23,229 bases of DNA from Stenotrophomonas maltophilia. GTDB taxonomy: Bacteria; Pseudomonadota; Gammaproteobacteria; Xanthomonadales; Xanthomonadaceae. The notes beneath the pieces were generated by a model. The model was given only the letters and a program-made list of their open reading frames with translations, did no database searches and had not been told where the DNA came from. Of this stretch, positions 8,510-18,531 are shown piece by piece (positions within the stretch are counted from its first letter, which is position 1; each line of letters starts with the position of its first letter). The stretch lies in the NCBI GenBank assembly GCA_002386405.1, contig DGIP01000173.1:392-23620 (forward strand). The letters are read 5' to 3'. Position numbers and translations under genes: made by a program.

Positions 8510-8538
8510 TTGAGCCCTCCACAAGCGCTCTTCACAAT
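8510..8538 (+). promoter_or_regulatory. Candidate sigma-70 promoter of macABC
   Basis: TTGAGC (8510-8515) and CACAAT (8533-8538) are separated by exactly 17 bases. Transcription would start near 8545, about 25-36 bases ahead of the possible macA start codons at 8569 (TTG) and 8581 (GTG). The open frame extending upstream to 8434 therefore is promoter DNA, not coding. Confidence 0.45.
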
Positions 8539-8580
8539 GCTGACAACGCCGCACGCCGGCCTGTCGAGTTGACGATCATC

Positions 8581-9815
<1,235 letters not shown>

Positions 9816-9819
<4 letters not shown>

Positions 9820-11786
9820 AGACCGCTCCCACCGGCGCGCCGCTGCTGCGGCTGCGCGACCTGCGCCGTGAATTCCCGGCGGGCGATGAGACCATCGCCG
9901 TGCTGCGCGACGTCAACCTGGACATCGCCGCCGGCGAGATGGTGGCCATCGTGGGCCAGTCCGGCTCGGGCAAGTCGACGCTGATGAACATCCTTGGCTG
10001 CCTGGACCGCCCTACCCGGGGCAGCTACCAGGTCGCCGGCCGCGAAACCGGCAGCATGCTGCCCGACGAACTGGCCGAACTGCGCCGCGAACATTTCGGC
10101 TTCATTTTCCAGCGCTATCACCTGCTTGGCGACCTGGATGCACGCGGCAACGTGGAAGTGCCGTCGGTGTACGCCGGCAGCCCGGCGCCAGTGCGCAGCG
10201 CGCGCGCCGAACAGCTGCTGCAGCGGCTGGGCCTGGGCGACCGCATGCGGCACAAACCGGGCCAGCTGTCCGGAGGCCAGCAGCAGCGCGTGTCGATCGC
10301 GCGGGCGTTGATGAACGGTGGCGAGGTGATCCTGGCCGACGAGCCGACCGGTGCGCTGGACACGAAATCCGGTGAGGAGGTGATGGGCATCCTCGGCGAG
10401 CTGCATGCCGAAGGCCACACCATCATCATCGTCACCCACGACATGTCGGTGGCCGAACACGCCCAGCGCATCATCGAGATCCGCGACGGCGAGATCATCG
10501 CCGACCGCGTCAACCCCAAGGCACCCCGCTACCGCGCACAGCGCACCCCGACCGTGGCCGCCACCAGGGGCCACAGCTGGCGCGCCGCGCGCGACCGCTT
10601 CACCGAAGCATTCCGGATGGCGCTGCTGGCGATGAACGCGCACCGCCTGCGTACCTTCCTGACCATGCTCGGCATCATCATCGGCATCGCATCGGTGGTG
10701 TCGGTGGTGGCGATGGGCAACGGCTCGCAGCAGCAGATCCTGCAGAACATCAGCGCGCTGGGCACCAACACCATCGACGTGTACCCCGGGCGCGGCTTCG
10801 GCGACATGCGCTCGGCGCGGGTGCAGACGCTCAAGGCGAGCGATGCTGACGCGCTGGCGCGGCAGAGCTACATCGACAGCGTCACCCCCAGCGTGTCCTC
10901 CTCGGCCACCGCGCGCTACCGCAACCAGTCGGCCACCGCGCAGGTCAGCGGCGTGGGCGAGCAGTTCTTCCGGGTCAAGGGCGTGACCCTGAGCGCCGGC
11001 AGCTTCTTCGATGCCGATGCGGTGAAGGGGCTGGCGCAGGTGGCGGTGATCGATGAGAACACCCGCACCCAGTTCTTCCCCAACGGCGCCGACCCGGTCG
11101 GCCAGGTAATCCTGCTCGGTAACGTGCCGGTGCGCGTGATCGGCGTGGCCCAGCGCCAGAGCATGGGCTTTGGCAGCAGCACCAGCCTGTCGATCTGGGT
11201 GCCCTACACCACGGTGATGTCGCGCATGCTCGGCCAGAGCTACGTGTCCAGCATCACCGTGCGGGTGGACGATGCCACCCCGATGGATGCGGCGCAGGCC
11301 GCCATTTCCAAGCTGCTGGTCATGCGCCATGGCACCGAGGACTTCTTCCTCAGCAACAGCGCGGAGATCCGTGACACCATCGAGCAGACCACCCGCACGA
11401 TGACCCTGCTGATCAGCGCCATCGCCGCCATCGCGCTGCTGGTCGGCGGGATCGGGGTGATGAACATCATGCTGGTGTCGGTCACCGAGCGCACCCGCGA
11501 GATCGGCGTGCGCATGGCAGTGGGCGCGCGGCAGAGCGACATCCGCCAGCAGTTCCTGATCGAAGCGGTGCTGGTGTGCCTGCTCGGCGGCCTGCTCGGC
11601 GTGGGCCTGTCGCTGGTGGTGGGCTGGGTGTTCGACACCTTCGCCCCTGATTTCAAGATGCTGTTCTCCACTGCCTCGATCGTGGCCGCGTTCGCGTGCT
11701 CCAGTCTGATCGGCGTGGCGTTCGGCTTCCTTCCGGCACGCAATGCGGCCCAACTCGATCCCGTGGAGGCGCTGGCGCGCGAATGA
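9816..11786 (+). CDS. macB: MacB ABC transporter (ATPase plus permease)
   Basis: The 656-aa product is a type VII ABC half-transporter that acts as a dimer, moving substrates from the periplasm through the outer-membrane channel by mechanotransmission. The nucleotide-binding domain is complete: Walker [10 protein letters not shown] (47-55), Q-loop Q99, signature LSGGQQQR (151-158), Walker B VILADE (171-176) and H208. TM1 (about 281-300) is followed by the large periplasmic MacB_PCD domain, then FtsX-like TM segments from about 530 ([19 protein letters not shown]), with the conserved [13 protein letters not shown] coupling stretch. Known MacB substrates include macrolides, enterotoxin, and protoporphyrin or siderophore-like molecules; the substrate here cannot be read from sequence. 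The ends overlap macA and macC by 4 bp each. Confidence 0.96.
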
Positions 11787-13186
11787 AGACGTCCATCCTG
11801 TTTACCACCACCCTGCTGCTGTCGGCCTGCGCCAGCACCGGCCAGTACCAGGTCAAGCCGCCCAGCGTGCCGGCCGTGTACGGCCGTGGCGATGCGCAGC
11901 GCAACGCGCCTGTCGACGCGTCAAACGCCCCTTCCCTGCTGCGAACCGATGTGCGCGACGACGCCTGGTGGACCGGCTTCGGCGACCCGCGGCTGGACCG
12001 CGTGATCGCGCGTGCGCTGCAGGCCAACACCGACCTGGCCTCGGCCGGGCTGGCGGTGCAGCGCGCCCGCCTGCAGGCCGGGCTGAGCGACAACGCGTTG
12101 TGGCCGCAGCCGTCGGGCAGCATCGGCAGCAGCGGCAATCGACCCATCGACCAGGGCGCCGACTGGAACCGCAGCAGTTCGGCCGGGGTCTCGCTGCAAT
12201 GGGAAATCGACCTGTGGGGCCGGCTGCGCACCCAGCGCGACATCGCGCAGTGGGAAGCCCAGGCCAGCGAGGAAGACCTGCAGAACACCGCGCTGCTGGT
12301 GATCGGCGACGTGGCCACGCAGTACTGGACCCTGGCCTATCTCAACCAGTCGATCGCGGCCGGCGAAGCGAACCTGGCGCGCCTGCAGCGCACCCTGGAA
12401 CTGGTGCAGGCCCGCTTCACGGCCGGCGCGGTGTCGCGGCTGGAAGTGCGCCAGGCCACCCAGCAGCTGGAAGCACAGCGTGCCGCGCAGAGCGCGCTGG
12501 AACAGCAGCGCGTGGCCAGCCGCAATGCGCTGACCGTGCTGCTCGATGGCCAGCCCTGGCCGCAGGCCGACGAACCGCAGGCGCTGGACAGCGCCGGCAG
12601 CCCGGCCATCGCCGAGGGCCTGCCGGCCGACCTGCTGGGCCGGCGCCCTGACCTGCGCGCAGCCGAACTGCGCCTGCGCAACAGCCTGAAGAACATCAAG
12701 GTGACCGCCACCAGCTACTACCCGGCCTTGAGCCTGACCGGCGGCGTGAGCAGCGGCGCGACCACGCTGTCGGATGTGCTGAAGAACCCGGTGGCCTCGC
12801 TGGGTGCGGGGCTGTCGCTGCCGTTCCTCAACCTCCGCCAGGCCCAGCTGGACACGCAGATCGCGGGTACCGATTACCAGATCGCGGCCAACACCTTCCG
12901 GCGCACGCTGTACACGGCCCTGTCGGAGGTGGACAACGCGTTGTCGGCGCGCACCCAGTTCGCCACCCAGGTGGCGGCGTCGCAGGCGTCGTATGACGAA
13001 GCGGTGGAAATCGAGCGCATGTACGAAGTGCGCTACCGGGTCGGCGCCACCGACCTGCGCACCTGGCTGGAAGCGCAGCAGACCCGCCGCAACGCCGAGC
13101 TGTCGCTGGCGTCGGTGAAGCAGAAGCAGCTGGTCAACGACGTGACGTTGTTCAAGGCGCTGGGGGGCAGCGCCAACGCGCCGTAG
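11783..13186 (+). CDS. macC: Outer-membrane efflux lipoprotein, TolC/NodT family (MacC)
   Basis: The 467-aa product is an outer-membrane factor completing the pump with its own dedicated channel, unlike E. coli where TolC is encoded elsewhere. It has a lipoprotein signal with lipobox LSAC (C16) and the duplicated OEP repeats. The first holds [19 protein letters not shown] near residue 72, and the second holds [18 protein letters not shown] near 285. Conserved [10 protein letters not shown] and the coiled helices ending [19 protein letters not shown] also fit the NodT/OprM type. ATG at 11783 overlaps the macB stop, which fixes the start; the frame is open further upstream inside macB. The TAG stop lies within the GTAG head of a REP element, so the insertion may have set the present C-terminus (NAP). 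Confidence 0.94.
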   Translation: MKTSILFTTTLLLSACASTGQYQVKPPSVPAVYGRGDAQRNAPVDASNAPSLLRTDVRDDAWWTGFGDPRLDRVIARALQANTDLASAGLAVQRARLQAGLSDNALWPQPSGSIGSSGNRPIDQGADWNRSSSAGVSLQWEIDLWGRLRTQRDIAQWEAQASEEDLQNTALLVIGDVATQYWTLAYLNQSIAAGEANLARLQRTLELVQARFTAGAVSRLEVRQATQQLEAQRAAQSALEQQRVASRNALTVLLDGQPWPQADEPQALDSAGSPAIAEGLPADLLGRRPDLRAAELRLRNSLKNIKVTATSYYPALSLTGGVSSGATTLSDVLKNPVASLGAGLSLPFLNLRQAQLDTQIAGTDYQIAANTFRRTLYTALSEVDNALSARTQFATQVAASQASYDEAVEIERMYEVRYRVGATDLRTWLEAQQTRRNAELSLASVKQKQLVNDVTLFKALGGSANAP

Positions 13187-13250
13187 AGCCACGCCCTGCG
13201 TGGCTTCGCGGTGCCGGAACGAAGAGCAGCCACGCAGGGCGTGGCTCTAC
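13183..13250. repeat. REP (SMAG/GTAG-type) inverted dimer between macC and dxs
   Basis: Two 23-base arms (13183-13205 and 13228-13250) are perfect reverse complements, separated by 22 bases. Each arm begins with GTAG and folds by itself into a 7-bp hairpin, GCCACGC-CCT-GCGTGGC, the structure of the SMAG repetitive extragenic palindromes of Stenotrophomonas. The outer GTAG tetranucleotides contribute the TAG stop codons of both flanking genes. The full dimer can also fold into a 23-bp cruciform and could end or protect both convergent transcripts. Confidence 0.9.
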
Positions 13251-15145
13251 GCGCTCAAGGCCTGGCTGGTCAGATTCGGCCAGCGCTTCAACACCGCCGC
13301 ACGAATCCCCGCCGCATCAATGCCCGCTTCGGCCAGCAGGTCTTCACGGCTGGCATGGTGCTGGAAGCTGTCCGGCAGGCCCAGGTGCAGGAACGGGCGC
13401 AGCACGTCTTCGGCGTTGAGCAGCTCGGCCACGCCGGACCCGGCGCCACCGGCCACCACGTTGTCTTCGATGGTCACAAAGCCCTGGTGGGTCTTGGCCA
13501 GCTCCAGCAGCAGCGCACGGTCCAGCGGCTTGATGAAGCGCATGTTGACCACGCTCAGGCCCAGTTCGCGGCCCACCGCTTCGGCGGCCGGCACGGTGCT
13601 GCCAAACGCCAACAGTGCGATGCGGCTGCCCTGCACGCGCAGGTCGGCCTTGCCGATCTCCAGCGTGGACAGGTCGTTGCCGGCATCCACGCCGGTGCCG
13701 CTGCCACGCGGGTAGCGCACGGCGGCGGGGCCGTCGTACTGCAGGCCGGTGCTGAGCATCTGCCGGCATTCGGCTTCATCGGCCGGGGCCATCACCACCA
13801 TGTGCGGTACGCAGCGCAGGAAGCTCAGGTCCAGGTTGCCGGCATGGGTGGCACCATCCGGTCCTACCACGCCGGCGCGGTCGATGGCGAACAGCACGTC
13901 CAGTTTCTGCACGGCCACGTCATGCACCAGCTGGTCGTAGGCGCGCTGCAGGAAGGTGGAATAGATCGCCACCACCGGCTTGGCGCCCTGGGTGGCCATG
14001 CCCGCGGCCAGCGTCACCGCGTGCTGCTCGGCAATGGCCACGTCGTGGTAGCGCTCCGGGTATTCCTTGCTGAAGCGCACCAGGCCCGAGCCTTCGCGCA
14101 TGGCCGGGGTGATGCCCAGCAGGCGCGGTTCGGCGGCGGCGGCATCGCACAGCCAGTCGCTGAATACATCGGTGTAGGTGGGCTTCTTGGCGCCGCCCTT
14201 GGCGACCAGGCCCTTGTCCGGGTCGAACGGGCCCACTGCGTGGTAACCGATCTGGTCACCCTCGGCGCGCTCGTAGCCCTTGCCCTTGGTGGTCATCACG
14301 TGCAGCAGCTTCAGGCCCTTCAGGCCCTTGAGCGTCTTCAGCGTGGCCACCAGCGCAGGCACGTCGTGGCCGTCGATGGGACCGGTGTAATGGAAGCCCA
14401 TTTCCTCGAAGAAGGTGGACGGCACGAACATGCCCTTCCAGTGTTCTTCCCAGCGCTTGACGAAGCGCGCCGACGGCGATTTCTTCTTGTCGCCCAGGAT
14501 CCGCTTTCCGCCTTCGCGCAGCGCATTGAGCGTGCGGCTGCCGGTGGCGCGGCCGAGCATCTTGGTCAGCCCGCCCACGGCTTCGGAGATCGACATGTTG
14601 TTGTCGTTGAGGATCACCAGCAGGTTCGGTTCCTGCTCCATGCCACCGGCATGGTTGAGCGCCTCGTAGGCCATGCCGGCGGTCATCGCGCCATCGCCGA
14701 TCACTGCCACCACCTTGCGGTCGTCGCCTTCAAGCTGGCGCGCGATCGCCATGCCCAGCGCGGCCGAGATGGAGGTGGAGGAATGGCCGACCCCGAAGGT
14801 GTCGTACTCGCTTTCCTCGCGCTTCGGGAACGGCGCCACGCCGTCCTTCTGCTTGACGGTGTGGATCTCGTCGCGGCGGCCGGTGAGGATCTTGTGCGGG
14901 TAGGTCTGGTGGCCCACGTCCCACACCAGCTGGTCGACCGGGGTCTGGTACAGGTAGTGCAGGGCCACGGTGAGTTCGATCACGCCCAGGCCGGCGCCGA
15001 AATGGCCGCCACTCCTGCCCACTGATTCAATCAGGTAGGCACGCAGTTCATCCGCGATGGCGGGCAGTTCGGACTCTTCGAACCTGCGCAGGTCATCCGG
15101 GTTCTGGATGCGCGACAGGCGGGGATAGCGTGCGGAATCGATCAT
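13247..15145 (-). CDS. dxs: 1-deoxy-D-xylulose-5-phosphate synthase
   Basis: DXS condenses pyruvate and glyceraldehyde-3-phosphate, the first and flux-controlling step of the MEP isoprenoid pathway, whose product also feeds thiamine and pyridoxal synthesis. The 632-aa product (E. coli about 620) has H48 in SGGHFGAG, the thiamine-diphosphate motif GDGAMTAG (150-157) ending at N180, and the catalytic glutamate E373 in [13 protein letters not shown] central pyrimidine-binding domain and a C-terminal transketolase domain follow. The ATG at 15145 ([13 protein letters not shown]) gives the usual N-terminus; an upstream in-frame start at 15205 would add 20 atypical residues. A GAGAAG sequence lies 12-17 bases before the start. 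The TAG stop is inside the REP dimer shared with macC. Confidence 0.97.
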   Translation of the reverse strand: MIDSARYPRLSRIQNPDDLRRFEESELPAIADELRAYLIESVGRSGGHFGAGLGVIELTVALHYLYQTPVDQLVWDVGHQTYPHKILTGRRDEIHTVKQKDGVAPFPKREESEYDTFGVGHSSTSISAALGMAIARQLEGDDRKVVAVIGDGAMTAGMAYEALNHAGGMEQEPNLLVILNDNNMSISEAVGGLTKMLGRATGSRTLNALREGGKRILGDKKKSPSARFVKRWEEHWKGMFVPSTFFEEMGFHYTGPIDGHDVPALVATLKTLKGLKGLKLLHVMTTKGKGYERAEGDQIGYHAVGPFDPDKGLVAKGGAKKPTYTDVFSDWLCDAAAAEPRLLGITPAMREGSGLVRFSKEYPERYHDVAIAEQHAVTLAAGMATQGAKPVVAIYSTFLQRAYDQLVHDVAVQKLDVLFAIDRAGVVGPDGATHAGNLDLSFLRCVPHMVVMAPADEAECRQMLSTGLQYDGPAAVRYPRGSGTGVDAGNDLSTLEIGKADLRVQGSRIALLAFGSTVPAAEAVGRELGLSVVNMRFIKPLDRALLLELAKTHQGFVTIEDNVVAGGAGSGVAELLNAEDVLRPFLHLGLPDSFQHHASREDLLAEAGIDAAGIRAAVLKRWPNLTSQALSA

Positions 15146-15238
15146 TTTTATCGCGCTTCTTCTCAAGCGCCTATTTTCGCCCCCAAACCGGGGTGGGGCA
15201 AGCAAACCGCTCTACCGGTGAGCAAACGGTGAGGGTGC

Positions 15239-15259
15239 CCTGCGACAACCTGTCGCAGG
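15239..15259 (-). terminator. Hairpin directly after the HNH gene
   Basis: CCTGCGACA-ACC-TGTCGCAGG is a perfect 9-bp stem with a 3-base loop, one base beyond the stop codon of the HNH gene. It has no U-tract on either strand, so it is more likely an mRNA 3'-end stabiliser or attenuator between HNH and dxs than a classic terminator. The remaining 93 bases up to the dxs start show nothing distinctive. Confidence 0.45.
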
Positions 15260-15260
15260 T

Positions 15261-15920
15261 TCAGGCGGCCAGCTTGGAGCGTTTGGGCAGCTGCGCCTTC
15301 AGGAACGCCATCTGGTCGGCCAGGATGTTGCGGTTGGAGAGGATCATGTGTTCGATCCAGCTGGGCCGGTAAGGCACGGCCAGCAAGGGCATGCCGGCCT
15401 GCTGCGGGGTGCGGTCGCTCTTGCGCGAGTTGCAGTGGAAGCAGGCGCTGACCACGTTCTCCCACACGTCCAGGCCGCCCTTGGACAGCGGCATGACGTG
15501 GTCGCGGGTGAGCTGGGGCCGGTGGAACTGTTGGCCGCAGTACAGGCACAGGTGCGCATCGCGCGCGAACAGCGCCTGGTTGGACAGGTTCGGGGTGGGA
15601 TCGATCGCACGGGAACGGGCGTGGCCACGCGCGGCGATGATCGGGTGCAGGTCAACCCCGCTCTGCAGGCCGGTCAGGCGGTTGATGCCCCCATGGATGT
15701 GCAGGCAGGGATCGCCCAGGGTCCAGGCAACGGCATCGCGCGAGTAGAGGCAGGCGGCATCCTGCCAGTTGATCCAGTCCAGTACCCGGCCATGGGCATC
15801 CAGGGACAGCAGGCGGACGCTGCCAGGCCTGTGCAGGCTGATGATCGGCGATAGTTCGGCGACCGGGGCGGACGAGGCTCCGGTATCGATCAGACCTAAG
15901 CTCGTAGTGTCTGTCTCCAT
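15261..15920 (-). CDS. HNH endonuclease-family protein
   Basis: The 219-aa product carries an HNH (beta-beta-alpha metal) nuclease core in its C-terminal half. A first zinc knuckle CLYC (C125, C128) is followed by RDHVMPLSKGG (H141), the ENVV asparagine (N155) and a second knuckle CFHCN (C160, C163) with N164 and K167. The first 100 residues are a conserved-looking domain with no family I recognise (SLDAHGRVLDWINWQDAACLY). Such four-cysteine HNH proteins are widespread in bacteria, and stand-alone copies have no settled role; restriction, repair or RNA work are all conceivable. No methylase, toxin or phage gene is near. It lies upstream of dxs in the same direction with a hairpin between. The catalytic set looks intact, so nuclease activity is plausible. 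Confidence 0.88.
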   Translation of the reverse strand: METDTTSLGLIDTGASSAPVAELSPIISLHRPGSVRLLSLDAHGRVLDWINWQDAACLYSRDAVAWTLGDPCLHIHGGINRLTGLQSGVDLHPIIAARGHARSRAIDPTPNLSNQALFARDAHLCLYCGQQFHRPQLTRDHVMPLSKGGLDVWENVVSACFHCNSRKSDRTPQQAGMPLLAVPYRPSWIEHMILSNRNILADQMAFLKAQLPKRSKLAA

Positions 15921-15986
15921 CGGGAAAACAGCTTATACCGGATTCGTTGCAATTTGGGTATGGGAACGAGCCAGAGGTTTGTCCGG

Positions 15987-16011
15987 GTAGGTGCCGACCG
16001 TTGGTCGGCAC
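15987..16011. repeat. Single REP (SMAG/GTAG-type) hairpin
   Basis: GTAG is followed by GTGCCGACC-GTT-GGTCGGCAC, a perfect 9-bp stem with a GTT loop. It lies 13 bases beyond the stop codon of the acyl-CoA dehydrogenase gene, in the 104-base gap before the HNH gene, and may act as a 3'-end structure. Confidence 0.8.
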
Positions 16012-16024
16012 CCGCTGCGGCCGG

Positions 16025-17815
16025 TTACTCCCCGAACCGGCTGTCTTCCATCGCCATCAGGGAGTCGGCGCCAGCCTGGATTGCTGCCGCATGGCTGAGG
16101 GTGCGCGGCAGCATGCGGGCGAAGTAGAAGCGGGCGGTTTCGCGCTTGGCCTGCTTGAAGGCCTCGCTCTGCGCCGAGGCGTCGGCGGCGGCCACGCTGC
16201 GGGCCCACCAGTACGCCAGCACCACGTAGCCGGAATAGAACAGGTAATCGAAGCTGGCCGCGCCCAGTTCGTCCGGGTTGGTGGCCGCGCGCTGCAGGGT
16301 GGCCATGGTCAGCTGGCCCCATTCCTGGGCCTTGGCGCGCAGCGGGGCGATGAACTCGGCCAGCGCTTCGTTGCCTTCGTTGGCCTTGGCGAAGGCCTCG
16401 ATCTCGGCCAGCATCAGCTTCAGCCCGGCGCCCTGGCTGGCCGCGGTCTTGCGGCCGATCAGGTCCAGCGCCTGGATGCCGGTGGTGCCTTCATACAGCG
16501 TGGTGATGCGCGCATCGCGGGCCAGCTGTTCCATGCCGTGCTCGTGGATGTAGCCATGGCCACCGAAGCACTGCAGGGCGTTGTAGGTGTTCTCGATGCC
16601 CCATTCGGTCTGGCAGGCCTTGGAGATCGGGGTGAGGAAGCTCACCAGGGTCTCGGCGCGCTCGCGTTCGCCGGCATCGTCGGCGTGGTGGGCCACGTCG
16701 ATCAGGGTGGCCGCGTGCAGCGCCAGCAGGCGGCTGCCTTCCACCAGCGACTTGATGGAGAGCAGCATGCGGCGCACGTCCGGGTGGACCAGGATCGGGT
16801 CGGCCGGCTTTTCCGGGTTCTTCGGGCCGCTCAGCGAACGCGACTGCAGGCGTTCACGCGCGTACTTCAGTGCGTTCTGGTAGGCGCGCTCGGACAGGCC
16901 GATGCCCTGCAGGCCTACCCCCAGGCGCGCGGTGTTCATCATGGTAAACATCGCCTGCAGGCCCTTGTGCGGCTGGCCGACGAGATAGCCTTCGGCGCCG
17001 TCGAAGTTCATCACGCAGGTGACCGAACCCTTGATGCCCATCTTGTGTTCGATCGAGCCGCAGCGCAGCGCGTTGCGCTCGCCGACGTTGCCGTCGCGGT
17101 CGACCTTGAACTTCGGGGTGACGAACAGCGAAATGCCCTTGGCACCGGCCGGCGCGTCGGGCAGCTTGGCCAGCACCAGGTGCACGATGTTGTCGGTGAG
17201 GTCATGCTCGCCGGCGGTGATGAAGATCTTGGTGCCGGTGATGGAATAGCTGCCATCGGCGTTGGGTTCGGCCTTGGTCTTGAGCAGGCCCAGGTCGGTG
17301 CCGCAGTGCGGTTCGGTCAGGCACATGGTGCCGGTCCAGCGGCCTTCGATCAGCGGCTTGAGGAACGCATCCTGTTGCCACGCTTCGCCGTGTTGCTTGA
17401 GTGCTTCAATCGCGCCGTGCGAGAGCAGCGGGAAGTTGCCCCACGCCAGGTTGGCGGCGTTGATCATTTCGTTGAGCGGCACGCCCAGCGTGTGCGGCAG
17501 GCCCTGGCCGCCCAGTTCGGGGGACGCGGTGAGGCCGGTCCAGCCACCATCGACGAACTGCGCGTAGGCCTGCTTGAAGCCGGGCGGGGTGGTCACTTCA
17601 CCGCTGGCCTGGTCGAGCACGCAGCCGATTTCATCGCCCACGCTGTTGAGCGGCGCCAGCACGCTGGTGCTGAAACGACCGGCTTCTTCCAGCACCGCAT
17701 CCACCACATCGGTGGTGGCATCGGCGAAACCCAGGCGGGCAAACAGCGGCTCCACCTTCAACACGTCATGCAGGGCGAAGCGGATATCGGAAAGCGGGGC
17801 GGTGTAGCTGCTCAT
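16025..17815 (-). CDS. Long-form acyl-CoA dehydrogenase (AcdA/DmdC-like)
   Basis: The 596-aa FAD enzyme oxidises an acyl-CoA to its 2,3-enoyl-CoA. It is longer than the usual 380-400 aa because of the N-terminal (AcylCoA_DH_N, about 1-35) and C-terminal (about 470-590) extensions typical of the group containing DmdC (3-methylmercaptopropionyl-CoA dehydrogenase) and AcdA-like enzymes. FAD-binding segments MCLTEPHCGTDLGL (164-177) and ITGTKIFITAGEHD (192-205) are present. The FGGHGYIHEHGMEQ stretch (417-430) and the catalytic base E442 in LYEGTTGIQ are also seen. The natural substrate cannot be told from sequence; medium or long fatty acyl-CoA is a reasonable guess. It lies 48 bases downstream of the LEA-type lipoprotein gene and may share its transcript. 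A REP hairpin follows its stop. Confidence 0.93.
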   Translation of the reverse strand: MSSYTAPLSDIRFALHDVLKVEPLFARLGFADATTDVVDAVLEEAGRFSTSVLAPLNSVGDEIGCVLDQASGEVTTPPGFKQAYAQFVDGGWTGLTASPELGGQGLPHTLGVPLNEMINAANLAWGNFPLLSHGAIEALKQHGEAWQQDAFLKPLIEGRWTGTMCLTEPHCGTDLGLLKTKAEPNADGSYSITGTKIFITAGEHDLTDNIVHLVLAKLPDAPAGAKGISLFVTPKFKVDRDGNVGERNALRCGSIEHKMGIKGSVTCVMNFDGAEGYLVGQPHKGLQAMFTMMNTARLGVGLQGIGLSERAYQNALKYARERLQSRSLSGPKNPEKPADPILVHPDVRRMLLSIKSLVEGSRLLALHAATLIDVAHHADDAGERERAETLVSFLTPISKACQTEWGIENTYNALQCFGGHGYIHEHGMEQLARDARITTLYEGTTGIQALDLIGRKTAASQGAGLKLMLAEIEAFAKANEGNEALAEFIAPLRAKAQEWGQLTMATLQRAATNPDELGAASFDYLFYSGYVVLAYWWARSVAAADASAQSEAFKQAKRETARFYFARMLPRTLSHAAAIQAGADSLMAMEDSRFGE

Positions 17816-17863
17816 CGTCAGGTCTCGATCAGATGCGGGGTTCAGGTGGAAGCGGTGTTGGGG

Positions 17864-18349
17864 TCAGCGCAGCACGCCGGGCAGGCCGGGGGCCTGGTTG
17901 AGGGTGCTGCGGCTGTCGATCTCGAAGCTGCGCTGCTTCTTTTCCTGCGGGGTGGCGGCCACGGTGCCCTTGAGCGAGTAGCCCAGGGTGCGGTTGCCGG
18001 CAAGGGCGTCGGCCACCACGATGCGCGCGGCCGAGGACGGCTGCAGTTCCACGTTGATGACATCGGCCGAGACGCCGCCGATGGAGATGCCCGGGCGTGC
18101 GCTCACCTTGCCGGCGTCCTGGTCGCCCACCTGCATCTGCAGCTCCACGCTGTCGAAGGTCATGGGCATGGAGCTGAAGTTCTGCAGGCGCAGGGCCAGG
18201 GTCCAGTTGCCGTTGGCGCCCACGGTCAGCTGCTGCACGCTGGCGGCCGGCGGCGAGACGCGCTTGACGTTGGTGTTGCAGGCGGTCAGCGCAACGGCGG
18301 TGCCGGCCAGCAGGGCAACGGTAAGAACGGTACGGAGGCGGTGGAACAT
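17864..18349 (-). CDS. LEA14/WHy-type lipoprotein
   Basis: The 161-aa product begins with a lipoprotein signal peptide ending in lipobox LTAC (C24). The mature part looks like a single LEA type 2 (WHy) immunoglobulin-like beta-sandwich: LTVGANGNWTLALRLQNFSSMPMTFDSVELQMQ in register with plant LEA14 proteins, then a second sheet near VSADVINVELQP. The residue after the lipid-modified cysteine is asparagine, not the aspartate that favours inner-membrane retention, so outer-membrane anchoring facing the periplasm is expected. The family has been linked to desiccation or stress tolerance, but bacterial roles are mostly unproven. AGGA lies about 10 bases before the start. It is followed after 48 bases by the acyl-CoA dehydrogenase. 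Confidence 0.82.
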   Translation of the reverse strand: MFHRLRTVLTVALLAGTAVALTACNTNVKRVSPPAASVQQLTVGANGNWTLALRLQNFSSMPMTFDSVELQMQVGDQDAGKVSARPGISIGGVSADVINVELQPSSAARIVVADALAGNRTLGYSLKGTVAATPQEKKQRSFEIDSRSTLNQAPGLPGVLR

Positions 18350-18387
18350 GGGCGCAAATCCTCGTGCAGGTGCCGCGTAGGTAAAAG

Positions 18388-18403
18388 CATACTACGGCGT
18401 ATG
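18388..18403. promoter_or_regulatory. Inverted repeat upstream of LEA-type lipoprotein gene
   Basis: CATAC-TACGGC-GTATG lies 38-54 bases upstream of the lipoprotein start and overlaps a -10-like TAGTAT read on the minus strand. It could be an operator or simply part of the promoter. No clear -35 is seen. Confidence 0.25.
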
Positions 18404-18432
18404 GTGGTTGTGCGGGTATGGCGGGGCCGGCA

Positions 18433-18482
18433 GGTACCGACCGTTGGCAACAGACCGGTAGGTATCGACCGTTGGTCGATAC
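18433..18482. repeat. REP hairpin with a degenerate second copy in tandem
   Basis: The intact copy (18458-18482) is GTAG plus GTATCGACC-GTT-GGTCGATAC, a perfect 9-bp stem. About 27 bases before it, GTACCGACCGTTGG (18434-18447) repeats the left half and loop with one change but lacks the right half, so it is a decayed copy. The pair occupies most of the 182-base gap between the lipocalin and LEA-type lipoprotein genes. Confidence 0.75.
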
Positions 18483-18531
18483 GCATCCTAAGACAAGCGA
18501 AGGTGCATTCAGGTTTCAAGCGCCCCGGGTC

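Noticed and set aside
8434..8580. N-terminal extension of MacA to 8434
   Set aside because: The extra 49 residues would cover the promoter and direct repeat and precede the membrane anchor without any MacA-like sequence.
14301..14336. Short tandem LKGLKG repeat in dxs
   Set aside because: Two and a half copies of a 9-base unit in a surface helix; reading frame and flanking motifs are normal, so it is an ordinary small duplication.
13183..18482. Repeated hairpins as a CRISPR array
   Set aside because: Copies are kilobases apart, in gene gaps, without regular spacers or cas genes; they fit GTAG-type REPs.
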